A stretch of 64,000 nucleotides of DNA from Planctomycetota bacterium (GCA_021413705.1 JAIOPX010000105.1:55359-119358); one strand, 5' to 3'; numbered from the stretch's first letter, positions 1 to 9,705 are shown. Notes: generated by a model not told the origin, from the letters alone. Translations and numbers: made by a program.

Positions 1-2646
1 CCCCAAACCCCGGACGACCATGGCCAAGACACGGGAGAATGGATCTACGGCCATAAGAGGACGGGCGACCAGTGGCTCGACCCGGAGCAGATGTTTTCCC
101 ATGACGTGGGTGACGAGTTTATCGCCCATCAATACATCGGTCCGCCGAAGGAGCCGCTCGGTGTCGATAAGCATCAGTTTAAAACAATCGCCGACGACGC
201 GACGCGTAAGAGCAAACTCCCTGACCCCAATTGGGCCATCGAAACGCGAACTCCGCTGATGCTGCGGCATGATGCTTCGGTAGGCGCTTATGTCGGTTAC
301 AACTTAACCGGCATGCTCCGCCAAGGCGCGAACACCATTGAGGTGCGACTGAACCGCCCTGCTACGGCAGATCCTGTCAATTGGCTTGGCCAGATTGCCG
401 CGGACGGGGAAGTTACTTTTCGCGACGGTACTCGTCAGCCCCTGATCTCCGATGGCACCTGGAAATCCCGTAAGTCGGGCTCGAACTCGCTGCCGCCGGA
501 ACTGGTGGACGCGCAGCAGATAGGGCCGGCGCAGCAATCGGATCAGCGACTGTCGAAGCTACAGTATCGCGGCTCTCCAACGCACATCGATTTCTTTCCC
601 TCCTGGGTTGGCGTGGCCGGAGCAACGACGGGAGCAGGGTTGCTGGCTTTCACCGGTTTACTGTTCCTTGGAACAGCATGGCCCAGCCGGAAGTCGCAAA
701 CTGTAGTAACACCATCGCAGTCGATTGTGAGCCAAGGGATGAACGTCGTTGGCGATGCGCTCTTGGCGTTTACCGCCGTCCTCGCTGGCGCCATAATCGT
801 GCAAGCGGCGTTCGGCGAGCGCAGCGAACAAATGTGGTTTATGCTGCCGACAACCTGGCAGTGGTGCATCGTTGCGGCAGTGGCTCTGGGCGTGCTGGCG
901 GCCGTTGTGCGAGTGGCGCGACTGACCGGGAGTAGATATCTCAGCACCTCTCCGGCCATCGCGGGACAATGGCTCCGCGACCTTCCCAACACCCGCCTCT
1001 GGACGATTGCGGTAATCGCTTTCTGCCTGTTGACATTCTTCACGCGGGCCTACCGCCAGGAGTTCCAGCCACTGGATTACGATGAAAATCCGTCGCTGCT
1101 GGCTCTGCAATCGGTGGCCCGCACTGGTATTCCCAGCTATGTGCCTGAAGCCGTCTGGTACACGCGCAGCCCTCTGTATCACTACATCACCGGCGCCTTC
1201 GTGTGGCTGCTAGGTGAGAACCTCTGGGCGGCACGGCTGCCGACCGTTCTGTTCAGCGTCGCCACGGCTCTGCTGCTGTACATGTGCGGATCTCGCTTGC
1301 TGAAGCGTCCTTGGATCGGGATGGCGGCAATGATTCTCACGCTCATTCATCCGCAGATGTTCATGACCGGACACATGATCCGGTTTTATCAGCAACAACA
1401 ATTCTTCGGCTTGTTGACCGCCTACTTTTTCTGCAAGGGGTTTGTGACAGACCAATCGCAAGGGTACCGCTACCTCACGGTCGTGGGATTCTTGGCAGCC
1501 ACTTTAAGCCAAGAGATTACAGCCGTCTTAGCTGTGCCGCTGGCCGTTGGCTATTTGTTTTTCGCGGGTCAAAAAACCATCGCCGAGAATATCAAGTTGA
1601 TAGTGGGAGCGGGATGTGCGCTGCTGGTCATCGTCATTGACTATCTGTTGTATGCAACACACACGATGACCCGCCTGGAGGGCTTTTCAACCACGATGCA
1701 AGCCGACATCGGCCCCCATCTTTGGGATCCGTACAATCTAGTGACGGTCTTTCTGAGTTATTCGCGAATTCATCTGCCATTGACGTTCATGTTCCTGCTT
1801 GGCTTGCCAGCAGCTCTGTGGGAACGCAATCGCGTGGTGTTTGCCCTCCACATGCTTCTCTTCGGCAATATCATCATGCTCAACCTCATGGTCACGCAGG
1901 TGAGCGTTCGCTATGTGTATTGGCTCTTTCCCTTGCTGATGCTGCTGGCGTTGGACAACGGCCGCGCAGGACTTGCCTGGCTGATTGGCGCCATTCGGGG
2001 ACAACATCGGCGATTGGCAGTCTCCGGTTTACAGCAGAAGAATCACACTGCCTCCCTGCAGCTCAGCAGCCGAGTATGGGGCTTGGAGCGAATCGTCCCA
2101 GGGCGGCAGAACTTTGCCTCTATGACATGTTGGAGCGTCTTGTTTGTCGCGACGATCGTTTCCTGGTCGCCGTGGCGATTGCCGGGCACCTACAGCACGA
2201 AGCTTCTGGCCGATTCCAACGGAGCATTTCAATACATTCAAAGCCAACTTCGTCCGGGTGATTTGATCGTAGTGACTCAGCCGCATGCCAAAGGCGCGCT
2301 GATGGAAATTGGTCGCGTGAACTACGAACTGCACATACCCATGGTTTACGACTTTGTGTTGCGACAGGACGGTCGATTGGTGGAGCGCGGCGCTGGGGCC
2401 GGAGTGATTTATTCCGTCGAGCAGTTTCAGAAACTATGTGCGGAGCACGAGCGGGTATGGATCGCTATTGATCGCGAACAATATCCGTTCCGTGGAGAGC
2501 GGATACGCTTTGCCCATGCGGGCGCGCGGATGGAACTCTTCCTGCGCAAGAACACCGAGGTCATGCATCGGACGCACATGTGGAATGTTTATCTTTGGGA
2601 CACCAATCGGGGACTGTATCGCTCGTTCCGAAAGAATGGAACTTGA
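1..2646 (+). CDS. GT-C glycosyltransferase (GT39/PMT_2-like) membrane protein, 5' truncated
   Basis: The reading frame is open from base 1, so the gene starts before the window; 881 residues are visible. The first ~190 residues are soluble and resemble a beta-sandwich sugar-binding or lectin-like domain (alternating polar strands, WLGQ, GTWKS). From residue ~200 there are about a dozen hydrophobic helices. After the third helix comes LDYDEN (residues ~358-363), the acidic loop expected of the PMT_2/GT39 fold, where an Asp/Glu binds the metal or activates the acceptor. The C-terminal ~200 residues are again extracytoplasmic. Family knowledge: these enzymes use polyprenyl-phosphate sugars outside the membrane. 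The following secreted protein and methyltransferase suggest a cell-surface glycan cluster. The exact substrate is unknown. Confidence 0.72.
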   Translation, partial: PQTPDDHGQDTGEWIYGHKRTGDQWLDPEQMFSHDVGDEFIAHQYIGPPKEPLGVDKHQFKTIADDATRKSKLPDPNWAIETRTPLMLRHDASVGAYVGYNLTGMLRQGANTIEVRLNRPATADPVNWLGQIAADGEVTFRDGTRQPLISDGTWKSRKSGSNSLPPELVDAQQIGPAQQSDQRLSKLQYRGSPTHIDFFPSWVGVAGATTGAGLLAFTGLLFLGTAWPSRKSQTVVTPSQSIVSQGMNVVGDALLAFTAVLAGAIIVQAAFGERSEQMWFMLPTTWQWCIVAAVALGVLAAVVRVARLTGSRYLSTSPAIAGQWLRDLPNTRLWTIAVIAFCLLTFFTRAYRQEFQPLDYDENPSLLALQSVARTGIPSYVPEAVWYTRSPLYHYITGAFVWLLGENLWAARLPTVLFSVATALLLYMCGSRLLKRPWIGMAAMILTLIHPQMFMTGHMIRFYQQQQFFGLLTAYFFCKGFVTDQSQGYRYLTVVGFLAATLSQEITAVLAVPLAVGYLFFAGQKTIAENIKLIVGAGCALLVIVIDYLLYATHTMTRLEGFSTTMQADIGPHLWDPYNLVTVFLSYSRIHLPLTFMFLLGLPAALWERNRVVFALHMLLFGNIIMLNLMVTQVSVRYVYWLFPLLMLLALDNGRAGLAWLIGAIRGQHRRLAVSGLQQKNHTASLQLSSRVWGLERIVPGRQNFASMTCWSVLFVATIVSWSPWRLPGTYSTKLLADSNGAFQYIQSQLRPGDLIVVTQPHAKGALMEIGRVNYELHIPMVYDFVLRQDGRLVERGAGAGVIYSVEQFQKLCAEHERVWIAIDREQYPFRGERIRFAHAGARMELFLRKNTEVMHRTHMWNVYLWDTNRGLYRSFRKNGT

Positions 2647-2664
2647 TTCGAGGGTCAGTGCAAC

Positions 2665-4554
2665 ATGGGCGGCCGGCTTTTCATCCTGGTAATGATAACG
2701 TCTGTACTGGCGGCATGGCCGGCGCTGGTAACGGCTCAATCGCCGCGAGACACCGTCCGCCTGGCAGAACTCGATCGCCAGCAGCGGCTCTGGGCTAATC
2801 TGGCAGAGTCGGACCCCAGCGAAGAAGTTGGCTGCCGCGAGATCATGGGTCATGCGTTGGCGTTGGCCGAAGCCCGGCAAAATCCTGAGTGGCTGGGAAG
2901 GCTGTTTGAATTGTTGGCGCGGATGCAGGACCGCGATCGCCAAAGCAAGACCTTCGGCAATCTCAGATGGCGTTGGGGGGATACGGAAGTCAACGATCTG
3001 AACGCCGTGGAGTTTTGCTTGCACGATGCGCTGTTGCTCTGGAAAAGACATCGCGACTGGATTCCCGCGGAAGTCCGACCGCAAGTATCAATGTTCATTC
3101 GATACGCGATGGAAGGAGTTCGGCGGCATCGCGTCGCAGCGACGTACACGAACATCGCCCTGACGCGCACCGCCAATTTGATCATCGTGGGTGAGGTGCT
3201 GCGCCGCCGGGATGTTGCGGAAGAGGGAGAGCAGCGGCTGGATGAGCTGGTAAGCTGGACGGCAGCGCACGGCATCCGAGAATGTGTCAGTCCAACCTAC
3301 TACGGGGTAGATATCAATGCCCTGATGCTCATTGCCACGTTGAGCGAGAGCGATCGTGTCCGGCGTCAGGCGGACGCGCTATTGAAGCTATTCTGGACCG
3401 ATATTGCGCTCAACTGGTTTCCGCCGTCCGAGCGGCTGGGGGGAGCCAACAGCCGAACCTATGACTATCTCGCCGGTCGTGGCGCACTGGACTGGCATCT
3501 GTGGTCGAACGATTGGTTTCACTCGCCGACGCCTGGAAAATCCCATCGCGTCGAACCCTATTGGCATGAGTGGACTCCCCCGGCCGAGCTTCACGCCATG
3601 AGCTTGCAGCGCGTGCCGCGGCTGGTTCGTCAAAGCTGGGGCGACCGCTTGGGACAGTCGCGAACGTACATGCTCTACCGCGACATCGCCCTCTCCACGC
3701 TCAGCGCCGGCTATGGTCCCGAGGACGTTCCGCTCGCCATCGACATCCTTGGGCCGCGCGGAACGCCGCGGGCATTCTTCCGCGCCGATGACCGACAGAA
3801 TCCCTATGGAATGAAGAAGCACGCCAGCGGCCCGGGCGGCCAGATGAAAGCTACCCACCCAACGCCTTTCTGGATCGGCGCGCAGCGTTCCAGCGACGCA
3901 TTAGTGATGGCCATCTACGATTCGAAAGCGGACAGCTTGGAGGAGCTTCAGAGCCACCTCGTCCTCCCCCGCAAGGCGCAGTCGATCACGATCGGCGGCG
4001 ATCCGGTGGATATGTCCCTAGACGGAAACAAGAAGCGTTCCGTCCTTCCCGGCCAGGCAATTGTACTTCGTTACGGCACGGCGGCCGTGGGGCTGCGAGT
4101 GCTGACCGCCGCTACCCGACAGGGGCGCACAGCATCTCTAGCCCTGATTGACGACGACAATTCCTATAACTGCATTCGACTTACGGCCGAGCATGGTGCA
4201 GGCGAGCCGCTGCGCGAGATAAAGACTGGCGCTGCTGACGCCAACATCGCGCTCTGGGTGCGTGTGGGTACGAATCTCGCTGACGAAGCTTCGTTCCAAG
4301 CATGGCGCAAGATGTTTGAAGACTCACAACCGACGCGGATCGCGATCACTGCCGAAGGGGTCGCACTTGAAGTGCCGGGCCTTGAAGGCGCGGTAGCACT
4401 TTCGGCCAGATTCAACTCAGAGGGGCAGGCATCCGCAGACCGCATTATCCCTGAGCCTAGCCGCAGTGTGCTGGAACTCGACGGCCAGGACGTGGGCCGC
4501 ACCCTGTTGGATGCGGCCATCGACTCACAAGCTCATCCCTCCAAATCCCCATGA
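2665..4554 (+). CDS. Secreted protein, possibly a polysaccharide-lyase-like (alpha/alpha toroid plus beta-sandwich) enzyme
   Basis: A 629-residue protein with a clear signal peptide: MGGRLFILVM, a hydrophobic core, and cleavage near VTAQS. Residues ~40-350 are helix-rich with many Trp, Tyr and His residues (NSRTYDYLAG, WHLWSNDWFHSP), and residues ~350-629 look like a beta-sandwich. This order resembles heparinase II/III- or alginate-lyase-type proteins, but I see no diagnostic catalytic motif, so this is inference only. It begins 18 bp after the glycosyltransferase and ends 9 bp before the methyltransferase, so co-transcription is likely and a role in processing the same surface polysaccharide is plausible. 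Confidence 0.55.
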   Translation: MGGRLFILVMITSVLAAWPALVTAQSPRDTVRLAELDRQQRLWANLAESDPSEEVGCREIMGHALALAEARQNPEWLGRLFELLARMQDRDRQSKTFGNLRWRWGDTEVNDLNAVEFCLHDALLLWKRHRDWIPAEVRPQVSMFIRYAMEGVRRHRVAATYTNIALTRTANLIIVGEVLRRRDVAEEGEQRLDELVSWTAAHGIRECVSPTYYGVDINALMLIATLSESDRVRRQADALLKLFWTDIALNWFPPSERLGGANSRTYDYLAGRGALDWHLWSNDWFHSPTPGKSHRVEPYWHEWTPPAELHAMSLQRVPRLVRQSWGDRLGQSRTYMLYRDIALSTLSAGYGPEDVPLAIDILGPRGTPRAFFRADDRQNPYGMKKHASGPGGQMKATHPTPFWIGAQRSSDALVMAIYDSKADSLEELQSHLVLPRKAQSITIGGDPVDMSLDGNKKRSVLPGQAIVLRYGTAAVGLRVLTAATRQGRTASLALIDDDNSYNCIRLTAEHGAGEPLREIKTGAADANIALWVRVGTNLADEASFQAWRKMFEDSQPTRIAITAEGVALEVPGLEGAVALSARFNSEGQASADRIIPEPSRSVLELDGQDVGRTLLDAAIDSQAHPSKSP

Positions 4555-4563
4555 GGTTTTACC

Positions 4564-5319
4564 ATGAAAGCTAATCTTCGAGAGTGGCTGACCCAGGTTC
4601 CCGGCATGTCGAGAATGTTGCAACGCGTGCTGATACCTTTTCACGACTCGGCGCAGTATTGGGAGCGCCGCTATCGTGTCGGAGGCTCGTCTGGAGCCGG
4701 ATCGTATGGCCGACTCGCCGAATTCAAAGCGGAGTTCCTCAATGCGTTCGTGGCGGAACAGCGAGTGGAGTGTGTGATCGAATTCGGCTGCGGAGATGGC
4801 CATCAACTTTCGTTGGCCGAGTACCCCCATTACATCGGCCTCGACGTTTCCAAACAGGCGATTTCCTTGTGCCGCGAAACTTTTGGCAGCGATGATACCA
4901 AAAGCTTCTTCTTGTTTGATCCCGAATCGTTCGTGGACAATCAAGGCTTGCTTCGTGCCGATTTGGCGCTCTCTTTGGACGTGATCTATCATCTGGTCGA
5001 AGACCGAGTGTTTCACGCCTACATGACCTGCCTGTTTCAGCAAGCAAAGCAGTATGTGATTGTTTACTCATCCAACGACGGAAATGCCGCTGCGTCCTCA
5101 CCCCACGTTCGGCACCGTCGCTTTACAAGCTGGGTTGAAGTTGCTGCCCCCCATTGGCGACTGAGCCGACACATTTCCAACAGGTATCCTTTTGATCCCA
5201 AGGATCCCCAGGAAACGTCCTTTAGCGACTTTTATGTATTCCAGCGAGTGGAAGTGACGGCCAAGAGTGATGCATTGTTGCCTCCGCAGTTCGGTGAAGA
5301 GCGTTGCAGCGTCTTGTGA
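4564..5319 (+). CDS. Class I SAM-dependent methyltransferase
   Basis: A 251-residue protein. Motif I is read as VIEFGCGDGHQ (residues ~72-82), followed by YIGLDVSKQAI (motif post-I, acidic Asp for the SAM ribose) and ADLALSLDVIYHLVED, the pattern of motif IV/V in Methyltransf_11/25-type enzymes. The N-terminal ~60 residues, with an aromatic WERRYRVGG-SSGAGSYGRLAEFKAEF segment, are typical of methyltransferases in glycan and sugar clusters. A GAGG sequence about 10 bp upstream serves as RBS. It is the third gene in a tight run with the glycosyltransferase and the secreted protein; O-methylation of a surface sugar is the likeliest job, but the substrate is not shown. Confidence 0.8.
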   Translation: MKANLREWLTQVPGMSRMLQRVLIPFHDSAQYWERRYRVGGSSGAGSYGRLAEFKAEFLNAFVAEQRVECVIEFGCGDGHQLSLAEYPHYIGLDVSKQAISLCRETFGSDDTKSFFLFDPESFVDNQGLLRADLALSLDVIYHLVEDRVFHAYMTCLFQQAKQYVIVYSSNDGNAAASSPHVRHRRFTSWVEVAAPHWRLSRHISNRYPFDPKDPQETSFSDFYVFQRVEVTAKSDALLPPQFGEERCSVL

Positions 5320-5713
5320 GTTTCCGGTCAAACGGGACGCATTGCCACGGAAATAGTGGCCTCGCTGGCCGGCTAGAATAACTCGCTAGCAAAGCCAATC
5401 TGATGCGGCAGGATCTCTCCGTGGTGTTCGTTCGGCCAGCGCGACCTCAACACATCCCGTGTTTACAACCGCGACTCTGACGGTTGCATAGCCTGCAAAA
5501 TCTTCATTCTCCGCGCGCGGCGGGAGTTTTTGCCTGTTTTGCCGACTTACCCGGCGGCGCGGGTTTCGCGCGTTCGGCGCGTCGTTTGCTTTATCCTCAG
5601 CCGGCCGTGTGGTAGCGACTGGATTCTTGGCTTTTGGAATCTGCACTCACTGCCAGCATCGTCAGCATGGTTCAAGCGTTTTCCCACGGGGTTTATCACA
5701 GGAGTCTGTAACA

Positions 5714-6157
5714 ATGTCTCTTGCAACGATGGTCTTGTCGGTTGTCCTTGCCGCTCCGCCGGTTTCATCGACGCCCGTGGCGAGCACGACGCCGGTGATG
5801 AGCATGGAACATCGTGGACTTCAACCCGGCCAGCGGTTTGAAATCGTCACGAAGCACCATGTCATGCGTGGTGAGTTCATCGATCCTGACACGGGCGAAT
5901 GCGTGGTCGCCAAATCTTCGCGAGGTCGGCCGTTTGGCCCGCCGCAGCGGCTATGGCTGCTCGGCGCCACGCAAGGCCGTCAGAGCGGCGCAGGCGGACT
6001 GCAAATGACGTTGATGCACCAGGTGCGCGTGGGGATGAAGATGGAACTGGGACGGGGAGATCTCAGTCGAGAGAACCGCACCGTGACCGAGCCCGTCCAG
6101 TCGATCCTCCTCTTAGGGAAGTCATCCGTGGGGGTCGCGCAGACGAGTGTGCGATAG
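5714..6157 (+). CDS. Small protein with a hydrophobic N-terminus, unknown function
   Basis: I place the start at the ATG at 5714 (MSLATMVLSVVLAAPP) because an AGGAG lies 9 bp upstream; an upstream in-frame start exists but has no RBS. The product is 147 residues. Residues 1-15 are hydrophobic with an alanine-rich end, possibly a short signal or anchor. The rest is a compact basic domain with LQPGQRFEIVTKHHVMRGEF and DPDTGECVVAKSSRG, which suggests a small beta-barrel. I do not recognise the family. No operon partner is close: the methyltransferase ends ~390 bp upstream, and the winged-helix gene begins ~260 bp downstream. Confidence 0.55.
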   Translation: MSLATMVLSVVLAAPPVSSTPVASTTPVMSMEHRGLQPGQRFEIVTKHHVMRGEFIDPDTGECVVAKSSRGRPFGPPQRLWLLGATQGRQSGAGGLQMTLMHQVRVGMKMELGRGDLSRENRTVTEPVQSILLLGKSSVGVAQTSVR

Positions 6158-6413
6158 GGGTGAAAAGAGGAGGGCCACGGTCGAATACTTTTATTCCTCG
6201 ATGGGTATGGCAGCTGGCTTCTCGTCCGGGGATTTTGAAAATCATTGTGTCCTGATAGACTAGGTGAGGCTGGATGGCTTGATTCTCCATCCACCTTTCG
6301 ACGATTGCCGCGGCCTGGTTTAACCTTGCAGGCAATTCCTCGAACGCCCTCATTACGAAAGCGGGATTGTCCGCGAGATTGCACTCATTCCGCTACCAAC
6401 GTGATCGACGTCC

Positions 6414-6809
6414 ATGGCCGAGGAGAATATCACAACTCGCACCGTCGATCAGTTTGTTCTCCAGCAGATCGACTCCGTCTCACATCTGGAAGCCCTGTTG
6501 TTGGTTTGGAACGGGCGTCCCAAAGTGTGGTCGATCCGGGAAATGGCCCAATCGCTTTATGTATCAACCGAAGTGGCGGGGCAAATTCTCAATGACCTGG
6601 CGCGACGGGGGCTCGTGCAAGAACAGGATGCGTCGTCCGGGCATTATGAGTGCCGTTTAACCTCGCCCGAGCTTGAAAAGTTCATGGCACATCTTGATCA
6701 GACGTACCGCCATGAACTCGTTAGAATTTCAAAATTAATCCACTCGAAAGCCCCCTCCGCCGTCCGCGAGTTTGCCCGCGCTTTTCGCTTCACCAAGGAG
6801 AAAAAATGA
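6414..6809 (+). CDS. Winged-helix DNA-binding protein, first gene of a DUF5985 operon
   Basis: 131 residues. Residues ~20-85 read as a winged helix: VWSIREMAQSLYVSTEVAGQIL (helix-turn-helix), NDLARRGLVQEQ (recognition-helix end and wing), then a short wing with HYECRL. The C-terminal ~45 residues are helical and basic. The stop codon overlaps the start of the next gene (ATGATG around 6806), so the three genes 6414-7353 are translationally coupled. Known context: DUF5985 membrane pairs in diverse bacteria often travel with such a short wHTH protein. A regulator of the membrane pair, or a partner binding it, is the natural inference. Confidence 0.7.
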   Translation: MAEENITTRTVDQFVLQQIDSVSHLEALLLVWNGRPKVWSIREMAQSLYVSTEVAGQILNDLARRGLVQEQDASSGHYECRLTSPELEKFMAHLDQTYRHELVRISKLIHSKAPSAVREFARAFRFTKEKK

Positions 6810-7069
6810 TGGGGCCAGCGGTATATATTCTAGGCACGCTTGTCACGCTGATGTGCAGCATATTGCTGCTCAGAGGCTATGTTCGCAGCCGCGCCCGGCT
6901 GCTTCTGTGGAGCGGTATTTGTTTCTTGGGGCTGGCTATTTCCAATTCATTAATTTTCGTTGATTTGGTGCTGTATCCGGAAGCGGACCTCTACTTCTTG
7001 CGCCTCAGCACGGCTGCCTTGGCCATGATGGTCCTTCTTTATGGCCTCGTTTGGGAAAGCGAATCATGA
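6806..7069 (+). CDS. DUF5985-type small membrane protein (first of pair)
   Basis: 87 residues with three hydrophobic helices: VYILGTLVTLMCSILLLRGY, a second around LLLWSGICFLGLAISNSLIF, and a third near the C-terminus (LSTAALAMMVLLYGLVWE). The RGYVRSRARLLLWSG link between the first two helices is the signature I associate with DUF5985. It overlaps the upstream wHTH gene by 4 bp and the downstream paralogue by 4 bp (ATGA). The role is unknown; the two DUF5985 proteins probably form a hetero-oligomer in the inner membrane. Confidence 0.75.
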   Translation: MMGPAVYILGTLVTLMCSILLLRGYVRSRARLLLWSGICFLGLAISNSLIFVDLVLYPEADLYFLRLSTAALAMMVLLYGLVWESES

Positions 7070-7353
7070 ATTTCGAGCCATTTCTCTTAGGTGTCATTGC
7101 GACAGCGTCTATTACGGCCAGCCTCTTTTTCTTGAAGTTTTGGCGGCGGACGCGCGACTCGCTGTTTTTCGCCTTTGCCCTGGCGTTTTTCATCGAAGGC
7201 ATAAATCGGACAGCGCTTCTCTTCGTGGCTCGGCCGAATGAAGGGAGCCCTTGGATCTATCTGGTTCGTCTGCTGGCTTTTCTTACTATTTTGGCCGCGA
7301 TTCTGCATAAAAACTATGGGACGAATCAGCGACGTGAAACGCAAGAAAGTTGA
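7066..7353 (+). CDS. DUF5985-type small membrane protein (second of pair)
   Basis: I take the ATG at 7066, which overlaps the previous stop as ATGA, rather than a TTG at 7051. The 95-residue product starts MNFEPFLLGVIATASIT and has three predicted membrane helices, with the charged FFLKFWRRTRDSLFF connector between the first and second. This matches the partner subtype of DUF5985. Together with 6414 and 6806 it forms a three-gene coupled operon. Confidence 0.75.
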   Translation: MNFEPFLLGVIATASITASLFFLKFWRRTRDSLFFAFALAFFIEGINRTALLFVARPNEGSPWIYLVRLLAFLTILAAILHKNYGTNQRRETQES

Positions 7354-7521
7354 GCCGGGAAAGTTTCTCCCGGGGTGAAAACTGCAACCGCGCATTCCAT
7401 GATCTGGCCGCTACGGCGGCCGTTAGGAAGGGATAGAGAGAGAACAAGGGTGGCGAAGATCGTGAAATTCCTCTTCGCGCAAGGCGAGCTCGCAGTGGGC
7501 GGCGCACCATATCGTTTTGAA

Positions 7522-8232
7522 TCAGGCGGATTCCGACTCCATTGCCGAAACAACCGCCAGCGGAACCGTCTTGACCTCGGTGACATCCTCCCACATGCGC
7601 AATCCGCCAAAGTAGGCATTGTGATTGCCTCCGCGGCGACAGTCGGGTGGGAGTTCCTTGACCTCGTCCGCATTGCCGCCGCCGATGACAATGTAGTCGG
7701 CAAAAAATGCGGACTTGATCATTTTAGCGGCGTCGCTCACCGCCTGACGCCACCGCTTTTTGCCATGTCGTTTCAAGCCTTCGCGGCTGAGATAATAGTC
7801 GAATGTTTCGTTCTCCCAGAGCTTGAGATGTCCCAGCGCCAGCGGCACGATCGTGCCGTCCATGATGAACGTCGTGCCCACACCCGTGCCGAGCCCCAAA
7901 TAGAACATTTTGCCCCCCTCGTAGCTGCCGAGCGCCTGCATTGAGGCATCGTTCATCAAACGAACTGGACAGCCAAAGGCACCGGCAAAATCGAATCCGA
8001 CCCAGCCGCCAGCGAGGTTAATCGGATCTACGATGGGATGGCCGTTTCGAATCTCACCAGGATAGCCGATCGAGATGCGTTCGATTTGCCAATCCTTCAA
8101 AGCTTCTCGTACGCCCTCCATCAAGTTTTGAGGGGTCAAGTCCTTGCCCGAGGGGAACTTAGTTTTCTCCGCCTCCTCACTTTTCCAGATCTTGACGTTG
8201 GTGCCGCCAATATCGATCACCAGGATGTTCAT
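7522..8232 (-). CDS. ROK-family sugar kinase, polyphosphate-glucokinase-like
   Basis: 236 residues from the ATG at 8232, preceded by GAGGA. The N-terminal phosphate-1 loop VIDIGGTNVK (residues ~4-13), the ISIGYPGEI segment, VRLMNDASMQALGSY with the catalytic Asp, and the phosphate-2 GLGTGVGTTFI loop are all present. The LPLALGHL adenosine region follows. The family's two-Cys zinc motif (CxCGxxGC) is absent, as in PpgK-type polyphosphate/ATP glucokinases, and the ~240-residue length fits PpgK. Expected reaction: phosphorylation of glucose from polyphosphate or ATP in the cytoplasm. No neighbouring sugar gene supports a specific pathway. Confidence 0.8.
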   Translation of the reverse strand: MNILVIDIGGTNVKIWKSEEAEKTKFPSGKDLTPQNLMEGVREALKDWQIERISIGYPGEIRNGHPIVDPINLAGGWVGFDFAGAFGCPVRLMNDASMQALGSYEGGKMFYLGLGTGVGTTFIMDGTIVPLALGHLKLWENETFDYYLSREGLKRHGKKRWRQAVSDAAKMIKSAFFADYIVIGGGNADEVKELPPDCRRGGNHNAYFGGLRMWEDVTEVKTVPLAVVSAMESESA

Positions 8233-8431
8233 ACGAGTCCTCGGGATAGAGAAATGATCTCCTAGGCATAGCAGTATCGTACAGAGCGTCACGGGCCTGG
8301 GCCAGTCATTCAGACTCTTGGCTGTCCGACTAGGCTTCGCGGCCTACCTGTCGTCCGTGATGGCGGATAGTATGCAGTAGACCCCCGGACCACGGCATCC
8401 ACCCTGGCTTTAGCACAAGGAGCCCACGAAC

Positions 8432-8908
8432 ATGCAGCCCAAGAACACCATCTGCATCTGGTACGACAAAGACGCGCTGGAGGCAGCACAGTTTTACGCC
8501 GCCACGTTTCCCGATAGTAAAGTGACCGCGGTTCACAAGGCTCCCAGTGACTACCCGAGCGGCAAGGAGGGGGATGTGCTGACGGTGGAGTTCACCGTGG
8601 TCGGCATTCCCTGCCTGGGTCTCAACGGCGGCCCGGCGTTCAAACAATGCGAGGCCTTCTCCTTTCAGATTGCGACCGACACTCAGGAAGAGACCGACCG
8701 CTATTGGAACGCGATCGTCGGCAATGGGGGCGCGGAAAGTGCTTGCGGTTGGTGCAAGGATCGCTGGGGCCTCTCCTGGCAGATCACCCCGCGCACGCTG
8801 ATGGACGCTCTGGCGGCGGGTGGCGCTGAGGCCAAGCGCGCTTTTGAGGCGATGATGAACATGGGAAAGATCGACATCGCCACCATCGACGCAGCGCGGC
8901 GGGGCTGA
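8432..8908 (+). CDS. VOC-superfamily (PhnB-like, 3-demethylubiquinone-methyltransferase-domain) protein
   Basis: 158 residues. The start MQPKNTICIWYDKDALEAAQFYAATFPDS and the later GGPAFKQCEAFSFQI and CGWCKDRWGLSWQITP are the characteristic blocks of PF06983 proteins, often called PhnB-like or glyoxalase-like. The fold is two beta-alpha-beta-beta-beta modules forming a metal site, but PhnB-like members usually lack full metal ligands and have no firm biochemical role. A single-gene unit; AAGGAG is 14 bp upstream of the ATG. Confidence 0.85.
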   Translation: MQPKNTICIWYDKDALEAAQFYAATFPDSKVTAVHKAPSDYPSGKEGDVLTVEFTVVGIPCLGLNGGPAFKQCEAFSFQIATDTQEETDRYWNAIVGNGGAESACGWCKDRWGLSWQITPRTLMDALAAGGAEAKRAFEAMMNMGKIDIATIDAARRG

Positions 8909-9066
8909 CGTGGGCACGGCCTAGTGGCGGATTTGCAGAGTCCACTCGATTTTGGTGGCCCGCTATATGGCCTATTGCTCCTGCTTTATTTTTTTTTTGC
9001 GCAGCAGAGGATACCCAACTGACGAATGGGTGTCCCTCAGGCACTCGCCCCCCCTGCTCAGAGTGG

Positions 9067-9072
9067 TAGAAT
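9067..9072 (+). promoter_or_regulatory. Candidate -10 box giving a leaderless start
   Basis: TAGAAT ends 6 bp before the ATG at 9079 and there is no Shine-Dalgarno sequence between them. With normal -10 spacing the transcript would begin at or next to the start codon. The same arrangement is seen at 12282 and 24938. Confidence 0.4.
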
Positions 9073-9078
9073 CAGGGC

Positions 9079-9603
9079 ATGTCCCAGGCCGAACCATCAC
9101 CTGCGATCGCAAACCCGCGCCGCTCTTACGGTCCCGGTTTCGCCGGCAAATATCTCCGAACCGCTCCCCGTTTTAGCATACTGACATTATTGGTCGTCAT
9201 CACAGCCGCGAGCGTGCTGTGTGGCCTCAACGTGCGCAAGAGGACAACCTGGACAAAGCCGTACTATGCCGGCACTCCCCATCCGCCCCCGTATATCCTG
9301 AAAGAAATGACAATCACTTTCTACGAGGATCGGGGCTGGCCCATTTGGCACACAAGAGCCGAGACCAACTACGCGGCCCATAATGCTGCACTTTACTGGT
9401 TGAACGATGAGCAGATGGGATCCCATGACCTTCCAGTAACCGACACCGCGCGCGCGGTGGTAGATGTCCTCATTGGACTTGCCATTTTGGTTGCAGTCGG
9501 AATTGCGTCGGAGCTGTTGATCCGGCGATTGATTGCCGTTCGTAAAGGGAACCGGGAGGGCCAGCCATCCGGCACGGGCGCACGGCAGGAGGCTGATGCT
9601 TGA
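9079..9603 (+). CDS. Small two-helix membrane protein, planctomycete-type, unknown function
   Basis: 174 residues. A basic N-terminus leads to RFSILTLLVVITAASVLCGL (residues ~33-52), an N-terminal membrane helix of a kind that recurs in planctomycete membrane proteins. A ~75-residue extracytoplasmic part rich in Trp, Tyr and His follows, then a second helix VDVLIGLAILVAVGIASELLI. I do not know a function. The neighbouring LRR gene at 9706 begins with a similar helix (FQFRLRSILILTTIIAVWLGW), so both may belong to the same class of anchored proteins. Confidence 0.6.
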   Translation: MSQAEPSPAIANPRRSYGPGFAGKYLRTAPRFSILTLLVVITAASVLCGLNVRKRTTWTKPYYAGTPHPPPYILKEMTITFYEDRGWPIWHTRAETNYAAHNAALYWLNDEQMGSHDLPVTDTARAVVDVLIGLAILVAVGIASELLIRRLIAVRKGNREGQPSGTGARQEADA

Positions 9604-9705
9604 TGGCAATTTCCATGTCAGGAAAAGGGGCTGGCCTTACGTTTTGCGCACCCGTCGCCACTTTCGACTAGTTCTCATTCGCAGCAGGTATGTATATTGC
9701 AAGCT